Below are positions 24,886 to 34,162 of a DNA stretch of 64,000 bases, in pieces. The position numbers were made by a program, and so were the translations under genes. The stretch lies in assembly GCA_046593355.1 (NCBI GenBank), contig JBKJNY010000212.1, positions 34,372 to 98,371 on the forward strand, written 5' to 3'. Origin of the DNA: SXOA01 sp046593355. Its GTDB lineage: Bacteria > Planctomycetota > Planctomycetia > Pirellulales > Pirellulaceae. The notes below the pieces were generated by a model, which did no database searches, was not told the DNA's origin, and was given only the letters and a program-made list of their open reading frames with translations. Position 1 is the first letter of the stretch; each line of letters opens with the position of its first letter.

Positions 24886-26319
24886 TTACGCCAGCACCTC
24901 TTTAATCACATTCCCATACACGTCCGTTAGGCGTTCGTCGCGCCCCTGATGGAAGTAGGTAAGCCGCTTGTGGTCCAGGCCCATCAGGTGCAGCACGGTG
25001 GCGTGGATGTCATGCACGTGGGCTTTGTTGACGATCGCTTCGAAGCCGAGATCGTCGGTTTCACCGTGCCAGGTTCCCCCTTTCACGCCGCCGCCGGCCA
25101 GCCACATGCTGAAGCCGTAGGGGTTGTGATTGCGGCCGGGCTCGTTGACCCCTTCGCTGAAAGGCATCCGGCCGAATTCGCCACCCCACAGAATGAGGGT
25201 GCTATCGAGGAGTCCCCGCTGCGACAGATCCGTGAGCAAGGCGGCAATCGGCTGGTCGACTTCCCCGGCGTGCTGGCCGTGATTGGTCTCGACGCTCTTG
25301 TGCGCGTCCCAAGTGTCCTCTAAATGGCCGCCACCGCTGTAAAGCTGCACAAATCGCACGCCCCGCTCGACGAGCCGGCGGGCAATCAGGCAGTTCTTGC
25401 CGAATTCATCCGTCGGTGATTTGCCGATGCCGTACGAATCGAGGGTCTTCTGGTCCTCGCGGGCCAGATCGACTGCTTCCGGGGCTTCCGCCTGCATGCG
25501 GTAAGCCAGCTCATAGGACTGGATGCGAGCCGTGAGTTCTTCACCGCCGGGCCGCTGCTTCAGGTGCTCTTCGTTCAGCTTCGCCAGCAGGTCGAGCTGG
25601 TTTCGCTGGACTTTCGCATCGACGTGGGCAGGACCGCGGAGGTCCAGAATCGGGTCGCCCGTAGGGCGGAAGAGCGTTCCCTGAAACGCCGCGGGCATGA
25701 AGCCGCTGGACCAGTTGGGCTGTCCTCCGATGGGTCCGCCCCGCTTGTCCATCAGCACCACGTAACCGGGCAGGTTCTGGTTTTCCGCCCCCAGGCCATA
25801 CACGCACCAGCTTCCCATCGAAGGACGGCCAATGAACGTGCTGCCGGTGTTCATCGCGACCAGGGCCGAGCCGTGGGCATGCGAATCGGTGTGGCAGGAG
25901 CGGACGACCGCCAGTTTGTCGGCGTGCTCGCGGACATTCGGGAAAAAGTCGGAGATCAAGAGGCCGCTCTTGCCCCCCGGCTTGAATTTTCTTGGCGGCG
26001 GCGTGAGAAAACCCACCTTTCGCCCACCGGAGTTGATGTATTTTTTGTCCGGCGGCAACGGCTTGCCCGCGTACTTTTCCAGCGCGGGTTTGTAATCAAA
26101 CGTATCCACCTGGCTCGGCCCGCCATTCATGATCAGAAAGATGCACGCCTTGGCTTTGGTGGCAAAGTGCGATGGCCGCGGCGCGAGAGGATTTTTCTGA
26201 CCGCTTGCGGTTTCGCCCCCCACTGCATGGCGCGAGAAGAAACCACTCTCGCCGAGCAAGCTCGATAGCGCCAGCCCCGCGAAACCCGCCCCCATTTGCC
26301 AGACGAATTCGCGGCGCAT
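24886..26319 (-). CDS. DUF1501 family protein, partner of PSD1 gene upstream
   Basis: 477 residues from ATG at 26319. The Tat-like N-terminus LMRREFVWQMGAGFAGLAL is followed by ACIFLIMNGGPSQVDTFDYK, SDFFPNVREHADKLAVVRSC, RFVQLYSGGGHLEDTWDAHK, WGGEFGRMPFSEGVNEPGRN and GRNHNPYGFSMW, all DUF1501. The annotated start matters: a longer reading to 26493, or ATG at 26442, translates a dispersed R7 element as NPTRQRG...SLARRASE, which is repeat and not protein family. The PSD1 gene upstream ends at 26432, and this pairing is the standard planctomycete arrangement. Confidence 0.9.
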   Translation of the reverse strand: MRREFVWQMGAGFAGLALSSLLGESGFFSRHAVGGETASGQKNPLAPRPSHFATKAKACIFLIMNGGPSQVDTFDYKPALEKYAGKPLPPDKKYINSGGRKVGFLTPPPRKFKPGGKSGLLISDFFPNVREHADKLAVVRSCHTDSHAHGSALVAMNTGSTFIGRPSMGSWCVYGLGAENQNLPGYVVLMDKRGGPIGGQPNWSSGFMPAAFQGTLFRPTGDPILDLRGPAHVDAKVQRNQLDLLAKLNEEHLKQRPGGEELTARIQSYELAYRMQAEAPEAVDLAREDQKTLDSYGIGKSPTDEFGKNCLIARRLVERGVRFVQLYSGGGHLEDTWDAHKSVETNHGQHAGEVDQPIAALLTDLSQRGLLDSTLILWGGEFGRMPFSEGVNEPGRNHNPYGFSMWLAGGGVKGGTWHGETDDLGFEAIVNKAHVHDIHATVLHLMGLDHKRLTYFHQGRDERLTDVYGNVIKEVLA

Positions 26320-26346
26320 GAGGCCGCAGGGGAAGCGAGTGCTTTC

Positions 26347-26428
26347 ACTAGCCCGACGCGCCAGCGAGGGAATTGCGTTAATATTGGCGGTCGGCGCGGA
26401 AGTCCCTCGCTGGCGCGTCGGGTTAGTG
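26347..26428. repeat. Inverted repeat R7 (ACTAGCCCGACGCGCCAGCG)
   Basis: TAGCCCGACGCGCCAGCGAG on the left with complement CTCGCTGGCGCGTCGGGTTA on the right, a spacer of about 35 bases. It sits in the 5' region of the DUF1501 gene and gives rise to translated SLARRASE and NPTRQRG strings. Partial copies are at 49116 and 56441. Confidence 0.85.
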
Positions 26429-26431
26429 TTG

Positions 26432-28666
26432 TCAATCGACATAGATGAGCTCGTTGGTATTGAGAAGCACGTGGCAGAGGGACGCGAGGGCAAGGCGTTC
26501 AGCGTCCTTCTTCGTCGCGGGATTGGCCTCGAACACTTCCCGCTGCTGGCTCCGATGGGCCTTTGCCGCGGACAATTCGTCCCGGCCCGGTTCCCGGCCC
26601 AGAATCAGACGCCACGCTCGACTCTCGTGCGACGTTTTTCCGATCGCAGCTTCTCGCAAGATCTCGTCGGCAAGTTTCTCGCTCGCCTGATGTGTGAATT
26701 CATTATTCAGCAGGGCCAGCGCTTGCGGGGCGACGACGTTGATGTCCCGCTGGCCGCAGGGCTGCGTGGTATCGCAGAAGTCGAACGTGGTCAAAAGCGG
26801 TAGCAGGAGGGACCGTTTGCTGAAGATGTAGATGCTGCGGCGTGCTTGCTGGTCCTGCGGCGAGGATTGCCAGGCTTTGTCTTTCATGGAGAGCCCTTCG
26901 AGAGCCTCCGAATTGAGATGCGGATAAAAACCGGGGCCACCCGCCTGCAGGTTAAGCTCGCCGTTGCGGGCAAGAATGCTATCGCGGAGCGACTCGGCAT
27001 CGAGCCGGCGGCGATTGGCCTTCCACCAAAGTGAATTCGCAGGATCCTGTTCTCGATATTCCAATTCTCGCGGATGAACCGTTGCTTGGCGGTATGTGGC
27101 GGAGCAGAGCAGCTTGCGGTGCAGGCGCTTCATCTCCCAATTGCCGTCCTTGAGTTCAGCGGCAAGATAATCGAGCAACTCGGGGTGCGTCGGCAACTCG
27201 CCTTTGAACCCGAAGTTGTTCGGGGAGCGAACCAGCGCCTGGCCAAAATGATGCTGCCAAAGCCGATTGACCGCGACGCGGGCCGTGAGGGGGTGCCGCG
27301 AGCTGGTGAGCCACTTCGCAAACGCCAGCCGCCGCTGGGAAGTCTTGTTACCGGGGGCGGAAGCGATGGGTGACACCAGCGACGACACGAATGACAGCGT
27401 TGCCGGCTTCACTTCATCCACCGGGCGGTGCGGATCCCCTTTCTTCAGTAGCATTAGCGGTGGAATGTCGGCTCGGTCGGTCCAGCCGAGCACGTCGAAG
27501 CCGAGTTCCTCCTTGCTCGGTCCCCCCATCAGTTCTCGGCCGCGTGGCTCGATGAAGCCGGCCCAGAAGGCGGAGGCCAGACGGTAGTAGTCGGTCTGCG
27601 GAATGGGGTCGAACTTATGGTCGTGGCAGCGGGCGCATTTGACGGTCAGGCCAAGAAACGCCGATCCGGTCACATGCACCAAATCCTCGAGCCGCTCGTA
27701 CTTGTACTCCAAGGCATCGTTCGGCTCATCATCCCAGGTGCCGATGCGAAGCAGGCCCGTGGCGACGACCGTCTCTTCCGTTTTGTCGGCAAGCTCGTCC
27801 CCCGCCAGTTGCTCGATCACAAACCGGTCGTACGGTTTGTCGCGATTGATGGCCGCGATGACGTAGTCTCGATACTTCCACGCTCCGGGCTTTGGCGCAT
27901 CCCGCTCGTAGCCGTTGGTGTCGGCATAGCGGACCAGGTCCAGCCAGTAGCGACCCCACCGCTCGCCAAAATGGGTCGAGGCAAGGAGGCGGTCCACCTG
28001 GCGCTCGTAAGCATCGGGCGTCGTGTCGCTCTCGAACGATTGGATTTCGTCGAAGGTCGGTGGTAGCCCGGTGAGGTCGTAGCAAAGTCGGCGAAGTAGT
28101 GTGGCGGGAGACGCTGGTGGCGCGGGTTCGAGGTTCTTCTGGCGGAGTTGGACCCGTATGAAGGAGTCAATCTGGTTCTCACTTGCCGGTTTCGCGTCTT
28201 GCAATTGAGCAACGGGCACGCTCTCCCTCTTCACCGGTTGCAACGACCACCAATCAAGCCCCGCTCTGGCCACAGTCGTCACCTCGAACGGATTCAGCGC
28301 GAGTCCTTCCGGCCATTTCGCCCCCGCCAGAACCCAGGCGCGAATTAGTTCCACCTCCTCCTTGGGAAGCGCCTGGGACTTGCCGTTTTCCACTGGCGGC
28401 ATTTCACCCGCGGCGACCTTCTTTAACAGCACACTCGCTTCCGGCTTCTTCGCATCAATCACCGCACCATTCTCGCCCCCTTTCAGCAGCCCCTCGCGGC
28501 TGAGCAACACCAATTCTCCCTTCGCCTCGCTCGCATTGTGACAGCCGAGGCAGCGCTTGGTCAGAATCGGTCCGATGGTCTTGGCGAAGTCGGGCTCCGC
28601 GGAATGGACTGCCGCGCAGGAGGCGACGAACAGCAGCGAACCGAAAAAGATGGAGAACTGCTTCAT
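26432..28666 (-). CDS. PSD1 protein: cytochrome c-like + DUF1549 + DUF1553
   Basis: 744 residues, exported (signal MKQFSIFFGSLLFVASCAAV, cleavage near HSAEP). The PSD1 cytochrome-c-like domain has a single CLGCH heme motif near residue 40 and SREGLLKGGENG. DUF1549 follows (LRRLCYDLTGLPPTFDEIQ, LTVKCARCHDHKFDPI with a second CxxCH), then DUF1553 (VNRLWQHHFGQALVRSPNNF). Its role is unknown; electron transfer or substrate handling at the cell surface is inferred from the heme motif. It is the upstream partner of the DUF1501 gene. Confidence 0.93.
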   Translation of the reverse strand: MKQFSIFFGSLLFVASCAAVHSAEPDFAKTIGPILTKRCLGCHNASEAKGELVLLSREGLLKGGENGAVIDAKKPEASVLLKKVAAGEMPPVENGKSQALPKEEVELIRAWVLAGAKWPEGLALNPFEVTTVARAGLDWWSLQPVKRESVPVAQLQDAKPASENQIDSFIRVQLRQKNLEPAPPASPATLLRRLCYDLTGLPPTFDEIQSFESDTTPDAYERQVDRLLASTHFGERWGRYWLDLVRYADTNGYERDAPKPGAWKYRDYVIAAINRDKPYDRFVIEQLAGDELADKTEETVVATGLLRIGTWDDEPNDALEYKYERLEDLVHVTGSAFLGLTVKCARCHDHKFDPIPQTDYYRLASAFWAGFIEPRGRELMGGPSKEELGFDVLGWTDRADIPPLMLLKKGDPHRPVDEVKPATLSFVSSLVSPIASAPGNKTSQRRLAFAKWLTSSRHPLTARVAVNRLWQHHFGQALVRSPNNFGFKGELPTHPELLDYLAAELKDGNWEMKRLHRKLLCSATYRQATVHPRELEYREQDPANSLWWKANRRRLDAESLRDSILARNGELNLQAGGPGFYPHLNSEALEGLSMKDKAWQSSPQDQQARRSIYIFSKRSLLLPLLTTFDFCDTTQPCGQRDINVVAPQALALLNNEFTHQASEKLADEILREAAIGKTSHESRAWRLILGREPGRDELSAAKAHRSQQREVFEANPATKKDAERLALASLCHVLLNTNELIYVD

Positions 28667-28746
28667 GGGATTAAACGCTAGCCGGGTCCGAAAGCGGTGT
28701 CAAATCGGGGAACCTTATTGAGGCACAAGCGAAAGCAGAAGAGGGC

Positions 28747-28840
28747 CGGCAAAATCATGAGGTTCTTAATCATTTTGCCATCCATCATTTTGCCAATTGC
28801 TGCCTCTGTGCCTCCGTGCCCCTGTGTGAGAACTCCCCCC
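28747..28840. repeat. Dispersed repeats: CATTTTGCCA and CCTCTGTGCCTCCGTG types
   Basis: GGCAAAATCATGAGG and CATTTTGCCATCCATCATTT with complementary ends, followed by CTGCCTCTGTGCCTCCGTG. A frame running 28697-28903 through it is rejected as a gene. The remaining 28667-28959 holds nothing else recognisable. Confidence 0.55.
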
Positions 28841-28959
28841 GCTGCAAAGACCCAGAAATCGCCGAAGTCGGGTATCCGCCCGGCAGCGAATCGCCTATCC
28901 TGAAGTTACTCGCAGCGGATTCTTTGTCCGCTCACGTCTCTTGAATTTGGAGCCCAGCT

Positions 28960-29127
28960 ATCGCCAAAAGTAAAAGCCCGACGACGTTCGCCAAACGCCA
29001 GCGAGAACAGGTCAAGAAACGCAAGGCTAATGACAAACTTGCCAAGCGCATCGACCGGAAAGCCCAGGCGGACCGTCCTCCCCCCCCCGCTGAACAGCCA
29101 GAGGCAGGAGACGTACAAGAGGGATAG
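28960..29127 (+). CDS. Small basic protein with probable ATC start
   Basis: 55 residues. Frame IAKSKSPTTFAKRQREQVKK..., Lys/Arg-rich, ending AEQPEAGDVQEG. The pattern of a Lys-Ser-rich start, TFAKRQREQ, then alternating Lys/Arg/Ala helix resembles a family of small proteins that normally begin Met-Ala/Gly-Lys. Here that Met position is ATC. The next upstream in-frame codons are ATT TGG AGC CCA GCT, then a TGA stop, so no ATG/GTG/TTG start exists. GGAG at 28949-28952 sits 7 bases before ATC, ideal for translation. Either non-canonical initiation or a mutated start; the family match is from memory. Confidence 0.55.
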   Translation: MAKSKSPTTFAKRQREQVKKRKANDKLAKRIDRKAQADRPPPPAEQPEAGDVQEG

Positions 29128-29315
29128 CCGCACGGCCGATAGAAGGTCTAGCAAACAGCGTTTTGGGCCGTGGAGATTCCCTCGTCCCACTCGCGTCCTC
29201 ATCGAGACGCAGTCCAGCCCCAAGCCGCTGGTATCTATTCCGCCTGCGCACGCCGTTGGTGGCAGCAGCGTAACGCGGAGCCCTGATTGGGGTATCCTAT
29301 AGCCAGGAGAGCTAC

Positions 29316-32300
29316 ATGACGCCGCGAACCTGGCAAATGGCATGGATGCTGATTTTATGCGCGCCGGCCGCTGTTCTGGCCGACAAGCCGCCGCGTTATT
29401 CCGCCTTGATGACCGGCGGGCAACGGCTGACCGGTGAGAAACTGTCCGACTGGCACGACAAGCAGGCCGTGCCGAAGCTTGAGGCCCAGCCGCTGCTGGA
29501 CGCCGGCAATCCGATCCGCTGGCTGCGGGACCGCTCCCTGCCGCAACCGGCGCTATCCGCGGCGTACGTCGAAATGAACACCGGCGACCGGCTGCCGGGG
29601 ATGGTGGTGGATTATCGCGCCGGCAAGGAGCAGCCCTTCTTTCCACTGCCGCCGCACTTGCTGGTCGCGCCGCAACAGCAGCTCGAACCGCCGCGCAAGC
29701 CGGAGTCCGCGGAGATTCGCGTGACGCTCTCTTCCGTCCGCCGCATCGTCTGGCAGCGCCGCAGCCGGCAGACGTATCAACCAAGCACGGCATTCTTCCG
29801 CGATGGCCGCTCCGTTTCGTACCGGGCGATTCGTTTCGCCAGCGGGCATGTGAATCTGCTCATCGGCACCGAGAACCGCAAGGTGCCGTGGTCCGACCTG
29901 GCCGAGATTCATTTGCAGCAGGTGCCGTTCTGGCCCGCCTACTTTGACGACCTCGCGGCGCTCTGCTCCACCAGCGAATCGCGCCTGATGCAAGTGGAAG
30001 CAGTGAGCGGCCTGGTCGCCACCACCTCGCTAGACCGCTTCGCCCAGCGGACGATGGGGAACGCCCAGGATTCCAATCAGTGGGTTCATGGCCTTCAGCC
30101 CGCCTGGAGCCTGGACGTGCTGTGGCTGCCCAGCAAGGACATCTCCTGCCGCCGCTTTTTCCTCCCCCGCGAAGTCCCCCTTAGCCGCGTCCCGTTCGAA
30201 CTTGCCGGCGGCCGCGGCACGACGGTGCGATTGAATCAGAATGCCTTCGGCGGCCCGCTGCGGAACACTCCGCTCGACTTCGGCTGGGGATTTGGCCAAC
30301 TTGGCCCCGCGGTCATGACGTTTGCGCTGCCGCCGGGCGTGAAGTCCTTCCGCTCGCAATTCGGGCTCGACCGGGCCAGCGGCAAAGGGGGCTGTGTGCG
30401 GGCGAGAATCTTCGCCAATTCTTCCGGCACGCCGCCCCTGTGGGAAAGCCCGTTCCTGGTCGGCAGTGAAGCGATTGCCGATACAGGCGTCATCGCTCTT
30501 ACCGGCCCGGCGATGGGTCAAAAGCACCTCGTCCTGCAAGTTGACGCCGCTCACGACGGCCGCCCCGCCGGAACGGACCCGCTCGACATCCGGGACCACG
30601 CCGACTGGTTGGACCCGATGCTGGAACTCGACCCGGCCGTTGTGAAAGCGGAGTTCGACAAACGGCTGGGAGGGCGGTTCTTCGCCTGGCAGGACGCCAG
30701 CGTGCGGCTGGAAGCAACGGCTGTGGCACCGACGGATGCAACCCCCGAAATCCTGCAGAATCGCAATGACCAGTTCGCGATGCCCGGCTCATTCGACCTG
30801 GCTGTCGCTCCGAAAGGACGGGCGCTGCTCATTTCCAAGCAATTGCAGCTCTCGCCGCAGGACCAGTGGCTAATTATCGGAGCGACTCGTCCCATTAACC
30901 GCGGCCCGGAGCCGAAGATTGAAGTTCGCATCGGCAACGAGCCGGTGGCGGAGTTCACTGCGCCGCTGGTGCAGAATGACCGGATGGAGGTGCGCCCGCT
31001 CGCCATTCCGCTGGCCAATTATCAGAGGCCGGGCGGCACCAGTCTTGAAGTCGAAATCCGGCATGCTCCCGAGGGCGACGCCGCCCCCATCTCCTGGCAC
31101 ACCATCGAAGCGGCCCCACAACTGCCTACGCTCTACTGCGCCTTTGAAGAGCAGGCTCGCTTCATTCCGCATGGCGGCAACGCTGCGGGCTCGGCGTCGC
31201 TCGTGGAGGACGACAAGCACTTTGGCCATCGCTCCGTGCGGCTCACACCGGCGGGACGGTTCATGATCTCGTTCCCTTCGCCCGTGGCCATCCGCGAAAG
31301 GCCCAAGTGGGGCGAGTTCCGCTTCCTGCGGTTTGCTTTCCGCAAGAAGGGGGGCGGCCGGATTTCCGTGGAGCTCGAATCGACACCCTCGCGAATGGAA
31401 GCCGCCCGCTATGACGGCGGGCAAGGGGACAAATCCTACGGCAGTGCGCTGCGTCTCTGGCAAGACAAGCTGCCGGACCAGTGGATTGTGCTGACGCGGG
31501 ATTTGTTCGCGGACTTCGGCGGACTGGATGTCACGGCCATCTCGCTGGGCTGCCCGGATGGCGAGGCGGCGCTATTTGACCACATTTACTTCGCCCGTAG
31601 CCCCGACGATTTCAATCTCATCCCCTTCGCTCCGTCGCCGGACATCACGAACCAAAAGGCCAAGCAAGAGCTGGCGAAACAAATCGTGGAGCGGACCGCG
31701 CCGGCAATGGTCACGATCGCTTTGCCCGATGGCCGCATCATCGGCGGCGTCTGCCTGAAGAAGGAAGGGGAGATTCTCACCGCCGGTCATTTGCTCCGCG
31801 GCCCCAATCAGGAGGTCGTAGTGCAATTCGCGAGCGGCAAGCAGGCCAAGGGGAAAACGCTCGGCATCTCCCGCGAGCTCGACTTGGGTCTCGTCAAAGT
31901 GACGGACGCCGGTGACTGGCCCTTTGCGCCGCTGTGGCCGCAAAAAGAGGTGGACGTGCGGGACTGGTACATCGCGTTTACCTTTCCGCCCAAGGTGGTC
32001 AGCGGGACGCGACCCGAGATGAAAGTCGCGGAAATGCGGCGGTTTTTCCGCAATACGCTGTGGATGGATGTCGAGCAGCCCGAGTGGACCGGGGGCGGGG
32101 CGCTCGTCAACAAGCACGGCTACGTGACCGGCGTGCATCTTCGCCGCAGTCAGTTCGGCGGCTTCCTTTATACGCGCCTCGGACAGCCTGATTTGCAGCC
32201 GCACTTGGACCGGATGCTGCGGGCCGAGGTCTTCGGCGCGTGGCCCGCAGGGAGCGAGCCGATGCTCGGCCTCTCCGGCAAGCCGACGCTGGAAGGCTTG

Positions 32301-32516
32301 GAGCTTGCGGCTCTGGATGCCGACAGCGCGGCCGCCAAGGCCGGCCTCCAAGCCGGCGACCGTGTGACCCGCATCGACGCCAAGCCGGTCGTCGGTCCCG
32401 ATGACGTGCAGCTCGCGCTCGCGGAGAAAGACGCGGGACAGGAAGTGACGCTGGAGATTTCGCGCGCAGGCGCGGCGCGGCAAGTGAAGGCGCTTCTCGC
32501 GCCGCGCACGCCGTGA
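29316..32516 (+). CDS. Large exported protein: NPCBM-like, degenerate trypsin-like and PDZ domains
   Basis: 1066 residues with a signal peptide (MAWMLILCAPAAVLADK). Residues about 260-430 (SLDVLWLPSKD, PRE, FGWGFGQLGPAVMTFALPPG, GVIALTGPAMGQKHLVLQVD) resemble an NPCBM carbohydrate-binding fold. Residues about 800-960 resemble a trypsin-like protease: TAGHLL (His825), RELDLGLVK (Asp856). The serine motif GNSGGPLV is replaced by WTGGGALV, putting Gly926 where the nucleophile Ser belongs. A PDZ domain (about 975-1062; KAGLQAGDRVTRIDAKPV) ends the protein. It may be a pseudoprotease that binds but does not cut. ATG follows GGAGAG. Confidence 0.8.
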   Translation: MTPRTWQMAWMLILCAPAAVLADKPPRYSALMTGGQRLTGEKLSDWHDKQAVPKLEAQPLLDAGNPIRWLRDRSLPQPALSAAYVEMNTGDRLPGMVVDYRAGKEQPFFPLPPHLLVAPQQQLEPPRKPESAEIRVTLSSVRRIVWQRRSRQTYQPSTAFFRDGRSVSYRAIRFASGHVNLLIGTENRKVPWSDLAEIHLQQVPFWPAYFDDLAALCSTSESRLMQVEAVSGLVATTSLDRFAQRTMGNAQDSNQWVHGLQPAWSLDVLWLPSKDISCRRFFLPREVPLSRVPFELAGGRGTTVRLNQNAFGGPLRNTPLDFGWGFGQLGPAVMTFALPPGVKSFRSQFGLDRASGKGGCVRARIFANSSGTPPLWESPFLVGSEAIADTGVIALTGPAMGQKHLVLQVDAAHDGRPAGTDPLDIRDHADWLDPMLELDPAVVKAEFDKRLGGRFFAWQDASVRLEATAVAPTDATPEILQNRNDQFAMPGSFDLAVAPKGRALLISKQLQLSPQDQWLIIGATRPINRGPEPKIEVRIGNEPVAEFTAPLVQNDRMEVRPLAIPLANYQRPGGTSLEVEIRHAPEGDAAPISWHTIEAAPQLPTLYCAFEEQARFIPHGGNAAGSASLVEDDKHFGHRSVRLTPAGRFMISFPSPVAIRERPKWGEFRFLRFAFRKKGGGRISVELESTPSRMEAARYDGGQGDKSYGSALRLWQDKLPDQWIVLTRDLFADFGGLDVTAISLGCPDGEAALFDHIYFARSPDDFNLIPFAPSPDITNQKAKQELAKQIVERTAPAMVTIALPDGRIIGGVCLKKEGEILTAGHLLRGPNQEVVVQFASGKQAKGKTLGISRELDLGLVKVTDAGDWPFAPLWPQKEVDVRDWYIAFTFPPKVVSGTRPEMKVAEMRRFFRNTLWMDVEQPEWTGGGALVNKHGYVTGVHLRRSQFGGFLYTRLGQPDLQPHLDRMLRAEVFGAWPAGSEPMLGLSGKPTLEGLELAALDADSAAAKAGLQAGDRVTRIDAKPVVGPDDVQLALAEKDAGQEVTLEISRAGAARQVKALLAPRTP

Positions 32517-32572
32517 GTGTCGCCTTTCGCTCCGCGAAAGTGCTCCGTTCTTTCGCGGAGCGAAAGGCGACA
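32517..32572. repeat. Palindrome, family R4
   Basis: GTGTCGCCTTTCGCTCCGCG with complement CGCGGAGCGAAAGGCGACA. It starts immediately after the TGA stop of the protease-like gene. Confidence 0.85.
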
Positions 32573-32689
32573 ATGCAAAAATGCGCGGTTAAGTCATTGC
32601 CAAGCAACCCCGCGCGTGATTACGCTTAGAGAAGAGGAGCGGAAGATTGCTCGCGGAGCGATGCCGCTTCAAGGCTGCGTGTGAGATGG

Positions 32690-33286
32690 ATGATGCAGAG
32701 CGCGCTAAGAGCTTTTGTTGCTCAGCCCTCGCGGGAAAATTACCTGGCGGCCCGCGAGGAACTCCTCGCCTCTTCGCCGCGCACTCTTGATGCCGCGGAG
32801 CTGGACTCACTTTCGCTGCTGGCCGACGCGAATAACGTGCAGGGATTGTCGGAGGCGCTGGAGCATCTCCCGCCCATCGCGGCGCTGGTTCCCCGAGTAC
32901 ATTACTACGCGGCCCTGGCTGCTGAGGTGAGGAAAGATGAACAGGATCTAGAGCTGGAGCGGATGCTGCTGGTCATCTGCCTGCGGGCAGTTCTGATGAC
33001 CGGTGACGGCAGCGAGGAAGCGCCGTACGTGGTGTCCGCGGCGAGTGATGAACTGGACCTGCTCGATGAGCTCGATCTGTCGCCCTCTTCGCAGTCGCTG
33101 GTCCATCGCGGCGACTCCGTTTACGACGTCATCCTTTGCCAGGACGGCAGCGAGATCTGGTTCGATGCCTCGGCAATGGTCAGGATTCCCGCGGAAATTC
33201 CGAGTCTTTCCCCCGCTCGCAAGGAAATCGCCGCGCGGCGATCCAAGGCCAAATCCAGCCGCCGGCTCAGTCGAACTGGGCGGTAA
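32690..33286 (+). CDS. Unrecognised cytoplasmic protein
   Basis: 198 residues from ATG at 32690 (GTG at 32681 and ATG at 32693 are alternatives). An N-terminal alpha-helical half (RAFVAQPSRENYLAAREELL, LSLLADANNVQGLSEALEHL) is followed by a beta segment, SVYDVILCQDGSEIWFDASA, and a Lys/Arg-rich tail. No signal or membrane segment. I do not recognise the family. Its 3' end overlaps the convergent gene at 33267 by 20 bases. Confidence 0.62.
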   Translation: MMQSALRAFVAQPSRENYLAAREELLASSPRTLDAAELDSLSLLADANNVQGLSEALEHLPPIAALVPRVHYYAALAAEVRKDEQDLELERMLLVICLRAVLMTGDGSEEAPYVVSAASDELDLLDELDLSPSSQSLVHRGDSVYDVILCQDGSEIWFDASAMVRIPAEIPSLSPARKEIAARRSKAKSSRRLSRTGR

Positions 33287-34115
33287 GCGTCCGGTCGCCG
33301 CGGACGGTTTCAGCCGTCAATTGGTACTTGCTGTCCGCCAGCAAATCGATGGCTCCGTCAAAGAACCGGCCCAAGGTCCGCACGTCCATCACCTTCACCT
33401 CCTCGTTCCCGGTCCGCCGGGCGTGGTTCGAGAGCACGAGCACGTAATACTTGCCGCCGCCGGCCAGGCTCAGCGAGTAGTCGCCTTGCGGCCCCGCCCG
33501 CGTGTACGCTCCCCCCATGTCCTGAATCTGCTGCACTCCCACCAGCGGCGTTTCCGGCAGCGGCTCATCGGGACGCATGCCCGATGAAGAAGCTCGCTGG
33601 CCGGCATCTTTCGTTTCCGGCAAGGCGATGATGACGGCACCCTCATCCGGCAGCCGCTGATTGCCGGAGGCATAGCGGACCGTACCGGTAATGGTGCAGG
33701 GCCCCTTTCCTGCCGTGGCCGGCGCGGAGAAGAAAGTTCCCCCCGTGAGCACTCCAAAGATGAAGCAGGTGAGCGCGACCGCTCCTAGCAACAACCCCTG
33801 CGTATAGAGGACATAGCGCGGCACCGCCACGCGGTCCTGGGCGGAAGGCGTGCCGCCCGGATGCCGCGCCGGAGCCGCGTGATCATAGACCAGCTCGGTC
33901 TCGTCGTAGACGACGAACTGAGAGTAGGGATCGTCTTCGTTCTCCCCCTCTTCCGTCGTCGTCGCTTCGCCACCCCCCTGCCCCGCGGTCGCCGGCTCGG
34001 GCGCGGGCACCGTCAGCTCCTTCTTGCACCGCGGGCAATTGGCGGGCTGCCCCGCTTTGCGCGTGCTCACGCTCAACTTTTGCGTGCAGTGCGGACATGA
34101 GAAGCAAATGGGCAT
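33267..34115 (-). CDS. Membrane protein with N-terminal zinc ribbon
   Basis: 282 residues. Starts with a zinc ribbon (CPHCTQ...NCPRCKKE, two CxxC), an acidic linker and one TM (residues about 117-138, LYTQGLLLGAVALTCFIFGV), then a beta-rich domain with GTVRYASGNQRLPDEGAVII and DYSLSLAGGGKYYVLVLSN, which resembles a carboxypeptidase-regulatory-like fold. The zinc ribbon faces the cytoplasm if the C-terminus is outside. Planctomycetes carry many such ribbon-TM proteins. Function unknown. Confidence 0.68.
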   Translation of the reverse strand: MPICFSCPHCTQKLSVSTRKAGQPANCPRCKKELTVPAPEPATAGQGGGEATTTEEGENEDDPYSQFVVYDETELVYDHAAPARHPGGTPSAQDRVAVPRYVLYTQGLLLGAVALTCFIFGVLTGGTFFSAPATAGKGPCTITGTVRYASGNQRLPDEGAVIIALPETKDAGQRASSSGMRPDEPLPETPLVGVQQIQDMGGAYTRAGPQGDYSLSLAGGGKYYVLVLSNHARRTGNEEVKVMDVRTLGRFFDGAIDLLADSKYQLTAETVRGDRTLTAQFD

Positions 34116-34162
34116 GGCGAGTGATGGCTCGGGGCTGGCAACTTCTCCAGCCTAACTTACTC

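Noticed and set aside
28697..28903. A 68-codon plus-strand frame
   Set aside because: Made of dispersed repeats (CATTTTGCCA, CCTCTGTGCC). The encoded residues look like repeat translation.
28906..29793. A 295-codon minus-strand frame
   Set aside because: Arg-rich with no family match and antisense to the small basic gene and the start of the protease-like gene.
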